A stretch of 64,000 bases of DNA from Kiloniellales bacterium (lineage in GTDB: Bacteria; Pseudomonadota; Alphaproteobacteria; Kiloniellales; JAKSBE01). The notes under the pieces are model-generated. The model did not search any database. It was not told the DNA's origin and saw only the letters and a list, made by a program, of their open reading frames with translations. Each line of letters starts with the position of its first letter. The stretch's first letter is position 1. The position numbers and the translations under genes were made by a program. The stretch is from positions 174,576 to 238,575 of the forward strand of contig JASJBF010000003.1 of the NCBI GenBank assembly GCA_030066685.1, given 5' to 3'. Shown one piece after another: positions 25,589 to 32,434 of this stretch.

Positions 25589-26087
25589 TGCGTCCTCCGG
25601 CCAAGCCGTCGAAGGTGAGGTCCCTTGGAGCGGGCCCGACGGCCCGACGTGCCCGGCTGGCGACCGGACCGTTGGCCTGGGGTGACCGCAGCCCGAGTCT
25701 AGCGTGTTTCACCCGAAATCGCTCGGCAAAGGCGCGTTCGCGGCATTGTGAAGTGACAAGCCGTCGCGTGTCACTGCGGCAAAGATCGCTTGGCTGTGGC
25801 AAAACTCACCGCCGCGGTTGCAGCCAGCTGCTTTCCTGGCTCCGGCGGATCGCAGCGCGCATCCGCCTGCAGACTTCCGGTTTCCGTCCACCGAAGTGTG
25901 GGCGGCGAGCCACACCAAGGGCCTGCCTGACCAACCCTTGCGACACCGGGGGCATGGGGGGCCGCGCCGCAGATCCGTCCGGGGGGAGAGGATCTGGCGG
26001 TGCGGCCCCGCTTCATTGTGGCCCGATGGGTCCCGGACCGGCTCTTTGGAGCTCCGCGATTTCTCTCTTTCGGCGCTGCCCGAGGCG
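25589..26087. other. 499-bp intergenic region with a 7-bp inverted repeat
   Basis: No gene with support is seen. AGTGACA (25752-25758) and TGTCACT (25769-25775) form a perfect inverted repeat with a 10-base spacer, about 165 bases upstream of the aldehyde dehydrogenase start, a plausible operator for that operon (GntR-type regulators bind similar GT-AC palindromes). The stretch 25800-26087 beyond it, up to the protease stop, shows nothing recognisable. Confidence 0.45.
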
Positions 26088-27623
26088 TCAGCCGCCGCAG
26101 CTCAGGGAGTCCGGCAGGCGCACCAAGCCCCAGCCGAAGATCGGATCCCGGCCCGGCGGTCCCAGGTCGCGCGCGCTGGCGCGGAGCAGGGCGTGGGCCG
26201 CCTCGCTGTCGCCCTTGCGGTCGGCGCCGCGCAGCAGCGCGAAGGCCGCGCTGACGAAGGGCGCGGCGAAGGAGGTGCCGGTCTGGGAGACCGTGCCGCC
26301 GCCGGCCTTGGCCAAGGGCACCTCGACGCCCGGCGCGGCGAAGGCCAGGTAGGGACCCCGGGCCGCGGCCCGGTAGGGGCGCAGGCGGCTGTCGACCGCG
26401 GTCACCGCGACGACCGCCTCGTAGGCCGCCGGGAAGCTCTCGGCCTTGCCGTCGTGCTGCTCGCCGGCCGCACCGACCAGGATGACGCCTCGCCGGGCGC
26501 TTTCCTCGATCGCCGTGGCGAGCAGCTTGTTGCCGCCGCCGGAGAAGCTCATGTTGACCACCGTGACCTCCTCGGCGAGCAGCCAGTCCAGGGCGCGGAC
26601 CAGATCGAGGGTATCTGCCCGGTCGCCGTCTTCGCGGGCGTGGAAGGCGTCCGCGGCGAACAGCAGGGCCTGCGGCAGGAGGCCGGGGACGCCGCCGTTC
26701 GGGTCGCCGACCAGCAGGCTGGCGACGGCGGTTCCGTGCTCGGCGGCAGAGGGGCGGCGGTCGCGGCCGCGAAAGCTGCGCGCCGTTAGGCCGGTCTCGC
26801 GTAAGGAGGGATGTTCCGGCGCGACCGCCGTGTCGATCATGCCGACGCGCAGGCCCTCGCCGCACTTGGCGGCCGCGCGGTTCCAGCTCATCAATTCCTG
26901 CGCCAGGCAGTTGCTGTCGCAGCTCGGCTGGTTCCGCGGGCTGTACAGGGTGTTGAGGTCGAAGCTGGCCGCCGGTGCAGTCTGCTCGGCGAGCTGCAGC
27001 GCCTGCGTCTCGCTGAGTCCCGGAGGGAGCCTGAGGCGGTCTATGCGCCCGGTCAGGGCGGTCAGGTCCGCGCCTTCGATGACGCCGAAGCCCAACCTCT
27101 CAAGATCGCGGATCGCGACGGCGTCGAGGTCCAGGGCGACGATTTCGCGCAGCTCGAAGTCACGGCTTCCGGCCGGATCGTCCCCTGTGGTGCCGAAGGA
27201 AGATACATCGTCGTCGTCGCCGTCATCGTCGCCATCGTCATCGTCGCCATCGTCGTCGCCGTCGTCGTCGTCGCCGCCATCGTCGTCGTCACCACCGTCG
27301 TCGTCGCCGTCGCTGCCGTCGTCGCCGTCTTCACCGTCGTCGCCGCCATCGTCGCCGCCGTCATCGCCGCCGTCGTCACCGCCATCGTCACCGCCGCCGT
27401 CATCGCCGCCATCGCTGTCCCCGCCGTCGCTGTCCCCGCCGTCGCCATCGCCGCCGTCGCTATCGCCGCCGTCACCGTCGCCGTCGCCGTCCCCGTCCCC
27501 GTCGTCCGCAACGACGTGCAGCGAGATCAGCAGGCTCGGGCCGGCGGCGGCGAGCGACAGCAGCAGGACGATGGCCAGCGCCTGAAAGATGCCGCTGCGT
27601 CGCTTTCGTTTCAGCTGATTCAT
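26088..27623 (-). CDS. Subtilisin-like S8 serine protease with N-terminal Asp-rich tract
   Basis: A 511-residue protein. After a Lys/Arg-rich start and a hydrophobic segment (residues about 14-36) comes a tract of about 100 residues almost purely Asp/Gly/Ser (about 40-140), then a possible propeptide and the S8 catalytic domain. The triad is D264 (VGMIDTAVAPEHP), H296 (AAEHGTAVASLLVG) and S451 (GTSFAAPFVSAAFA). The D-rich tract could bind calcium or form an extended acidic linker. The hydrophobic segment predicts export or membrane anchoring with the protease in the periplasm. ATG 27623 is chosen over an upstream in-frame ATG at 27683 because it puts the signal at the N-terminus. It lies 102 bases after the Asp-rich gene on the same strand. 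Confidence 0.83.
   Translation of the reverse strand: MNQLKRKRRSGIFQALAIVLLLSLAAAGPSLLISLHVVADDGDGDGDGDGDGGDSDGGDGDGGDSDGGDSDGGDDGGGDDGGDDGGDDGGDDGGDDGEDGDDGSDGDDDGGDDDDGGDDDDGDDDGDDDDGDDDGDDDDVSSFGTTGDDPAGSRDFELREIVALDLDAVAIRDLERLGFGVIEGADLTALTGRIDRLRLPPGLSETQALQLAEQTAPAASFDLNTLYSPRNQPSCDSNCLAQELMSWNRAAAKCGEGLRVGMIDTAVAPEHPSLRETGLTARSFRGRDRRPSAAEHGTAVASLLVGDPNGGVPGLLPQALLFAADAFHAREDGDRADTLDLVRALDWLLAEEVTVVNMSFSGGGNKLLATAIEESARRGVILVGAAGEQHDGKAESFPAAYEAVVAVTAVDSRLRPYRAAARGPYLAFAAPGVEVPLAKAGGGTVSQTGTSFAAPFVSAAFALLRGADRKGDSEAAHALLRASARDLGPPGRDPIFGWGLVRLPDSLSCGG
27206..27505 (-). repeat. Low-complexity Asp/Gly codon tract in the S8 protease gene
   Basis: About 300 bases made of GAC, GAT and GGC codons (seen on the plus strand as repeated GTC, ATC, GCC units). 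It encodes the acidic linker of the protease. Imperfect 6- to 18-base units recur, so the length could change by slippage. A similar tract occurs in the neighbouring gene. Confidence 0.85.
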
Positions 27624-27725
27624 GGCTCTCGTCCCCGGCGCTCTTGGGAGCGGCCCCCCGCCCCGGCTGGGGCGAGGGGCCAAGCTTCGCCTCGGTGGAG
27701 TCTCGGTCTTCGACCGATCCTCAGT

Positions 27726-29549
27726 CTAGCGCTCTTCTTCCGAACTGGAGAAGAGGGCGACGACCCGGTCTATCGTTCTGGAGATCGCCGCCTGGAGACG
27801 GGCGCCGAAGCTCTGCTCTTCGGGCTCCGCGGCAGCCGCGTCGAGGCTTCCGTCGGCCTCGACGGCCGCTTCCTGCGTCTCGGACGGCTCGGCGGCCGAC
27901 TCTGCGAGCGCCTCGGCCTCGGCCGTTTCCGGCGCCGAGCCGGGGGTCTCGTCGAGAGCTTCGTCGGGGGCTTCGCTTCCGGGCTGCTCGATCTCCGACA
28001 GGGCTCCTGCGGGCTGCGTTTTTGCGGAGGCCTCCGTGCCGGCTGGGACCGCGGCGACCTCCTGGGCCGGGCCGGGATCCTCGCTCTCGGCCGGCTCGGC
28101 CTCGGCCGAGATCGCTTCCGCGGTGTCGCCGTCGGCTTCGGTCTCGGCGGCTTCGGTCTCGGCGGCCGCGTTCTCTGCCGTCGGGGTTTCGGGCGCCTCG
28201 GTTGGGGCCGCCGTTGCGCTCACGTCGGCCGCTTCCGGCGCCTGAGGATCGTCTCCGGATGCGACGGTCTCCGCCGCGTCGCCCGCCGTAGCTGCGGCCT
28301 CCGCTTTGGCGACCGGGACCTCCGCAGCCGTTTGCGCGGTCGCTACCCCGACGTCGTCCTTCTCGGGATCGGCCTCTGCGGTCGCGGCGGCCTCGGCCGA
28401 GGGCTCCTCGGTTTGCGTCTCGGCGTCGGCGGTTTCCGGCGCTGCCGCTACGGCGGGCGTGGCCGCTGCCGCCTCGGGCGCCGTGTCGGCACCTTCGCCT
28501 TCGGTCGGCCCGGCCGTGGCCGCTTCGGCGCCCTGGCCGGCCGGTTCCTGCAGCGCGGTCTCGGATGGCTCGGCCGCGGCATCTTCGGCCTCCGCCGCCG
28601 CGCCGGGCCCCTCGGCTTCCGTATCGCCCTTGGTGGGGGCGAGCCCGGCGGCCACCACCTGCGCGGGCTTTTGGCCCGGGGTGGCGACGTCCACGTTGGC
28701 CTCGCTCTCGGCCTGATTCGCGCCCTCGTCGACGGCGATCGCCTCGCCATCCTCGGGCGGCGCCTCCGTGATCTTCACGGTGGCCGAAGTGTTGCCGCTC
28801 AAGGCTTGCTCGGCTTGCGCCTCTCCGCCATCCGCCTCGAACTCCTCGGTTCCGGTCGCCGCGTCGTCCGGCGCCGCCGCTTCGACGACCTGAAGATCGC
28901 CGCTGCCCAAATCGTCGGCGGAACTGTCGTCTTCGGCGTTCTCGCCATCGCGCGCCTCGGCGCCGGCCGGAACGTCCTCCTCCGCCTCGTCCTCGTCCGA
29001 CGCTGCGGCCTGGCCCTCGTCCGCCTCGGCCTCCGCGAGGTCAGTCCCGAGGTCGTCGTCCTCGGACTCCGAGAACAGCGATACCAGACCGTCGAAAGCC
29101 TCCGCGAAGGCGTTCTCTATGCCCGCGGCCAGCGCCTCGCCGGCGTTGGGCTCGAGCTTGACGTCTTCGTCGTCGTCGAGGTCGTTGTCATTCAGCCCGG
29201 CTGCCTCGTCATTGTCGTCACCGCCGTCGTCGCCGCCATCGTCCCCGTCGTCGCCGCCATCGTCCCCGTCGTCGCCGCCATCGCCCCCGTCGTCGCCGCC
29301 ATCGCCCCCGTCGTCGCCGCCGTCGTCACCGCCGTCATCACCGCCGTCATCACCCCCGTCGTCGTCGCCATCGTTGTCGTCGCCGCCATCGTCACTGTCG
29401 TTGCCGCCGTCGTCGTTGTCGTCCGCCCAAGCGAGCTTGCCGGGCGTCTCGAGTTCCGGCCCGGCCGGCAAGGCAAGGGTCAGGCACAGCGCCAGGGCTG
29501 TGGTTGACAACAACCTTTGAAGCGTAGAACTGGGGTTCGGCTCTCTCAT
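27726..29549 (-). CDS. Exported Asp/Glu/Ala-rich low-complexity protein
   Basis: A 607-residue protein of unknown function. A signal peptide is visible (LLSTTALALCLTLALPAG, residues about 13-30). Residues about 42-115 are an Asp/Gly tract, followed by a helical segment ENAFAEAFDGLVSLFSESED, then about 400 residues rich in Ala, Glu, Pro and Thr without fold, and a C-terminal helix with the similar end RTIDRVVALFSSSEEER. The composition suggests a disordered, strongly acidic periplasmic or secreted protein. It lies upstream of the S8 protease in the same direction and is divergent from the ECF sigma gene, with a GGAAT-N17-CGTT site ahead of it. The GC-rich repetitive coding keeps long frames open on both strands; this strand is chosen for the signal peptide and context. 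Confidence 0.68.
   Translation of the reverse strand: MREPNPSSTLQRLLSTTALALCLTLALPAGPELETPGKLAWADDNDDGGNDSDDGGDDNDGDDDGGDDGGDDGGDDGGDDGGDGGDDGGDGGDDGDDGGDDGDDGGDDGGDDNDEAAGLNDNDLDDDEDVKLEPNAGEALAAGIENAFAEAFDGLVSLFSESEDDDLGTDLAEAEADEGQAAASDEDEAEEDVPAGAEARDGENAEDDSSADDLGSGDLQVVEAAAPDDAATGTEEFEADGGEAQAEQALSGNTSATVKITEAPPEDGEAIAVDEGANQAESEANVDVATPGQKPAQVVAAGLAPTKGDTEAEGPGAAAEAEDAAAEPSETALQEPAGQGAEAATAGPTEGEGADTAPEAAAATPAVAAAPETADAETQTEEPSAEAAATAEADPEKDDVGVATAQTAAEVPVAKAEAAATAGDAAETVASGDDPQAPEAADVSATAAPTEAPETPTAENAAAETEAAETEADGDTAEAISAEAEPAESEDPGPAQEVAAVPAGTEASAKTQPAGALSEIEQPGSEAPDEALDETPGSAPETAEAEALAESAAEPSETQEAAVEADGSLDAAAAEPEEQSFGARLQAAISRTIDRVVALFSSSEEER
29214..29425 (-). repeat. Low-complexity Asp/Gly codon tract in the acidic-protein gene
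   Basis: Tandem imperfect units of GAC-GAT-GGC-GGC type encode the Asp/Gly run after the signal peptide. The tract resembles that of the S8 protease gene 1.7 kb away in codon make-up and phase. Confidence 0.85.
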
Positions 29550-29595
29550 GACTGGCGTCCTTTGCTCGTGAGCGGGTTTGGCGTGTGCTTGGCAT

Positions 29596-29621
29596 AACGG
29601 TGCTGGCGGCGGAACTATTCC
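29596..29621 (-). promoter_or_regulatory. ECF-type promoter candidate for the acidic-protein gene
   Basis: On the minus strand GGAAT (29621-29617) and CGTT (29599-29596) are 17 bases apart, about 47 bases upstream of the start at 29549. This resembles the GGAAC-N16/17-CGTT form of alphaproteobacterial ECF promoters with one mismatch, and matches the site facing the other way in front of the sigma gene. Confidence 0.5.
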
Positions 29622-29681
29622 CTCCTATTTTCAGGGGCCTCTGGGCGCGGCGGCGAAGGGAAAAAATGTCAGAATGTGGGC

Positions 29682-29706
29682 GGAATAGGGTCACGGCCTG
29701 CCCGTT
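29682..29706 (+). promoter_or_regulatory. ECF-type promoter candidate for the sigma-factor gene
   Basis: GGAAT (29682-29686) and CGTT (29703-29706) lie 16 bases apart, 30 bases before the sigma ATG at 29737. A good ribosome-binding site GGAGG (29723-29727) follows. ECF sigma factors usually transcribe their own gene. Confidence 0.5.
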
Positions 29707-29736
29707 GTCCTCGCATGCAGACGGAGGGGCGAAGGT

Positions 29737-30258
29737 ATGAGTGACGATGTCAGGCGCGAGATGGTCGAGCTGCTGCCTCGGCTCAGGCGCTTCGCCTACT
29801 CGTTGACAGGTTCTATGGAGGAGGCCGACGACATGGTTCAGACCGCTTGCGTCAAGGCTCTCAGCCGTCTCGACCAGTTCAAGCCGGGAACGCGTCTGGA
29901 CAGCTGGATGTTCCGGATCATTCAGACGACCTGGCTCGATCACGTCCGCTCGGCGCCGGTGCGACGAACCGTGGCCGATCCCGACGCGCTGGATCAGGCG
30001 GTGGCGACGGACCCCATCGAGGAGCGCACCATGGCACGGGTCGCCCTGGACAAGGTGCGTGAGGCGATGGGTGGCCTGCCCGAAGACCAGCGCGTCCTGC
30101 TCGGCCTGGTCGTGGTCGACGGCCTCAGCTACAGGCAGGCGGCCGAGAGCCTGGGAATCCCTATTGGAACCGTCATGAGCCGCCTGTCCCGGGCCCGCCG
30201 GCGCTTGGCCGACGCGATCGAGGCCCCGCGGGCGGCGACTTCCGGAGGATCGCTGTGA
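29737..30258 (+). CDS. ECF-family RNA polymerase sigma factor
   Basis: A 173-residue ECF sigma factor with region 2 (RRFAYSLTGSMEEADDMVQ, FKPGTRLDSWMFRIIQTTWL) and region 4 (LPEDQRVLLGLVVVDGLSY, GIPIGTVMSRLSRARRRL) joined by a short linker; the helix-turn-helix is in the second block. ATG at 29737 has GGAGG nine bases before it. The stop overlaps the anti-sigma start, so the pair is co-translated. Mirror-image GGAAT/CGTT sites in the divergent region suggest that it drives itself and the acidic-protein/protease operon. The ECF subgroup and inducing signal are not known from sequence. Confidence 0.93.
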   Translation: MSDDVRREMVELLPRLRRFAYSLTGSMEEADDMVQTACVKALSRLDQFKPGTRLDSWMFRIIQTTWLDHVRSAPVRRTVADPDALDQAVATDPIEERTMARVALDKVREAMGGLPEDQRVLLGLVVVDGLSYRQAAESLGIPIGTVMSRLSRARRRLADAIEAPRAATSGGSL

Positions 30259-31034
30259 TGACCGAGATCAACGACGAAGTCCTGATGGCCTACGCTGACG
30301 GCACGCTCGACGCGGAGTCCCGTGAGGCGGTCGAGGCCCGCTTGGCCGAGAGCCCGGAGCTGCGCGACCTCGTCGAGCGCATGCGGCGCTCCGCGGAGCT
30401 TCTGGCCGAGGCCTACGACGCGCCGATGAAGGAGGCCCCGCCTCAGGCGCTGATCGACACCATCCTGGGCGCGGACAGCAACGTCGTTTCGCTGGGCCGG
30501 CGCCGGGAGGGCCGCAGTGTCTGGCGCGAATGGGGCGGCCTCTCGATTGCGGCCTCGATCGCGCTGGCCGTCGGCATCGGGATCGGCTCCTGGGTTCTGG
30601 GGCCCGGTTCGGGCCTGCAGGGCAATTCCTACCTCGCCCTCGGGCCGGTGCCGCAGGACAGCGTCCTGCACCAGGTGCTCGAGACCCGCGCCAGTGGCGA
30701 CGCTCTGACCCTCGGAAGCGGCGGGCAGAAGATGGTGACGGTCCTCACCTTCCGGGATGCCGCCGGGCGCCCCTGCCGCGAGGTCGAGATGCTTCCCGCC
30801 GACCTGACCGACCTCCCGGCCGAAGTCGGGATCGCCTGTCGCGACGGCGGCGGCATCTGGACCATGGAAGGCGCCGCCGAGGTCGCGGTCGAGTCGGTGC
30901 GAGACGGCGATGTCTTCAGGCCGGTCAAGGGGCCGGAGGCCAAGACCGTCGAAGCTGTCCTCGACTCGATCGGAGCCGGGCAACCGCTGTCGCCGGACGA
31001 GGAAGCGCGCCTTCTGGAGAAGGCTTGGCGCTGA
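30258..31034 (+). CDS. Membrane-anchored anti-sigma factor
   Basis: A 258-residue single-pass protein. The cytoplasmic N-terminus (NDEVLMAYADGTLDAESREA, residues about 4-25, and the helices to about 60) has the anti-sigma layout, but no HxxxCxxC zinc motif is present. A transmembrane segment at about 93-115 (GLSIAASIALAVGIGIGSWV) leads to a periplasmic domain of about 140 residues that is not recognised. ATG 30258 shares its A with the sigma stop (TGATG) and has GGAGG nine bases before it; GTG 30255 is an alternative. It probably sequesters the sigma factor at the membrane and releases it on a periplasmic signal. Confidence 0.82.
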   Translation: MTEINDEVLMAYADGTLDAESREAVEARLAESPELRDLVERMRRSAELLAEAYDAPMKEAPPQALIDTILGADSNVVSLGRRREGRSVWREWGGLSIAASIALAVGIGIGSWVLGPGSGLQGNSYLALGPVPQDSVLHQVLETRASGDALTLGSGGQKMVTVLTFRDAAGRPCREVEMLPADLTDLPAEVGIACRDGGGIWTMEGAAEVAVESVRDGDVFRPVKGPEAKTVEAVLDSIGAGQPLSPDEEARLLEKAWR

Positions 31035-31082
31035 GCGGGCGGCCGGGCCTAGCGCCGCTCCCGAGGCCTTCCGACGAAACGA

Positions 31083-31113
31083 AAGCCCCCCTTGCCAAGG
31101 GCGAGGGGGGCTT
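31083..31113. terminator. GC-rich hairpin after the anti-sigma gene
   Basis: AAGCCCCCC (31083-31091) and GGGGGGCTT (31105-31113) are perfect 9-bp arms with a 13-base loop, about 50 bases past the anti-sigma stop. No T-tract follows. It lies in the 212-base gap before the glycerate-kinase-like gene. Confidence 0.55.
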
Positions 31114-31246
31114 CGCGCGAGTCCGGCTGAAAAGCGCACATTGCCTAAACTTTTCGAGAGGCTGCCCGGGAATAACCACGCTCCGGCTTCGTTGTGTCGG
31201 CATGCGAGCCAAGAGACGGGCAGGTTGGCCCGAACGGAGCGAAGTG

Positions 31247-32413
31247 ATGGGTTTCAAGATCATGATCGCCGTGGCCGGGTTCCGGCGCGAGCTGACGGTG
31301 CGCGAGGCCGCCAACGCCGTGGTCGCCGGTCTGCGCCGTGTCGAGCCGGACGTTGAAGCGGTCAAGCTGCCCTTTGTGGAGGGTGGGGAAGGGTTCACGG
31401 CGGCCCTGGTCGACGCCACCGGCGGCGCCATGCACCCGGCCACCATCACCGGCCCCTGGGGTGCGCCCCTGCGGTCGTTCTTCGGCCTGCTGACGGACGA
31501 GCGGCCGCGGACGGTGGCGATCGAAGCGGCGGCCGCGGCAGGAACGAGCCTCCTGGCTCCCGGGGAACGCGCGCCCGGGCCCGGTAGCAGCTTCGGGGTC
31601 GGACAGCTCATTCAGATCGCCCTCAGCGCCGGCGCCGAGCGGATCCTGCTCGGCTGCGGCGATACCCTGCTCCTGGACGGCGGTGTCGGCATGGCCAGGG
31701 CCCTGGGCTTCCGCTTTCTCGACGGCGAAGACGAGGAGATCGGCGATGGCGTGGATGAGCTCCGACGTCTCGCGCGGATCGATGACAGCCGCCGTGACCC
31801 GCGTCTCGGCGACGTCCGGATCGATGCGGCGGTCGACTGGCGGAGCGTCCTGCTCGGCCCTGGGGGCGTGGCCCGGAATCTCGCCTCCGTCGACGAGGCT
31901 TCGGCGGCTCGCCTTGAAGACGCCTTCGCCGTTCTAGCCTCGGCGCTCGCCCGCGCCTCCGGCGGCGAGGTCGGTCACGTCGCCGGCAGCGGTGCCGCAG
32001 GCGGCTTGGGCGCCACGCTTCAGGCCCTCTTGGGGGCCAGCCTGCGCCCTGTCTTCGACGTGCTGTCCGACTACCTGGGGCTCAAGAAATCGCTGGAGTC
32101 GACCGACCTGGTGCTCCTGGTCGACGGCGAAGCCTCGCCGCGGTCTCCCGAGGCCTCGGCGCTCGCCAAGGTCTCGCGGGAGGCCAAGCTGCAAGGCGTT
32201 CCGGTCTTCGCGCTCGGCGCCGCGCCCGAAGTCCGTGACGGACCGGGTTTGGCGGCCGACCTCTTTCTGCGCGTCGAGCCGCTCCGGTCCGAAAACGGCC
32301 GAGCCGGCATGATCTCGTCCAAGTGCCTGGTGCGCGCGGCCGAAGAGGCGATGCGCCTGGCTCGGACGGGTCGCTTCGCGCGGGAGGGCAAGGCGCCCGG
32401 CGCCGGCCTCTAG
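31247..32413 (+). CDS. Glycerate kinase (GarK/GlxK type) family protein with degenerate motifs
   Basis: A 388-residue protein with the glycerate 2-kinase fold throughout, but the conserved segments are changed. The N-terminal PDSxK motif is VAGFRRE, the glycine/serine loop GGSATNDGG reads GDTLLLDGG, and the TGEGxxDxQ block reads VDGEASPRSPEA. GAAGGLGATLQALLGA and the preceding GVGQLIQIALSAGA are kept. Activity as a kinase is doubtful; it may have a different substrate or be regulatory. ATG at 31247 has GGAG upstream. It stands alone between the anti-sigma gene and a convergent dimethylformamidase-like gene. The gcl operon at 45-49 kb makes glycerate, but it is far away. Confidence 0.75.
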   Translation: MGFKIMIAVAGFRRELTVREAANAVVAGLRRVEPDVEAVKLPFVEGGEGFTAALVDATGGAMHPATITGPWGAPLRSFFGLLTDERPRTVAIEAAAAAGTSLLAPGERAPGPGSSFGVGQLIQIALSAGAERILLGCGDTLLLDGGVGMARALGFRFLDGEDEEIGDGVDELRRLARIDDSRRDPRLGDVRIDAAVDWRSVLLGPGGVARNLASVDEASAARLEDAFAVLASALARASGGEVGHVAGSGAAGGLGATLQALLGASLRPVFDVLSDYLGLKKSLESTDLVLLVDGEASPRSPEASALAKVSREAKLQGVPVFALGAAPEVRDGPGLAADLFLRVEPLRSENGRAGMISSKCLVRAAEEAMRLARTGRFAREGKAPGAGL

Positions 32414-32434
32414 GACCGTCCCAGCGTCGAACGC

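Noticed and set aside
27206-29425. CRISPR array, suggested by the periodic repeats
   Set aside because: Repeats are in-frame Asp/Gly codons of variable short length without spacers.
26811-29507. Very long plus-strand open frame opposite the protease and acidic-protein genes
   Set aside because: Its product is Val/Ala/Ile or Arg/Gly/Leu repeats that mirror the Asp/Gly and Ala/Glu codons of the minus strand; the minus strand has signal peptides and an S8 catalytic triad.
31083-31113. Reading the hairpin after the anti-sigma gene as a classical rho-independent terminator
   Set aside because: The stem is good but no run of T follows on either strand; it is kept only as a hairpin with modest confidence.
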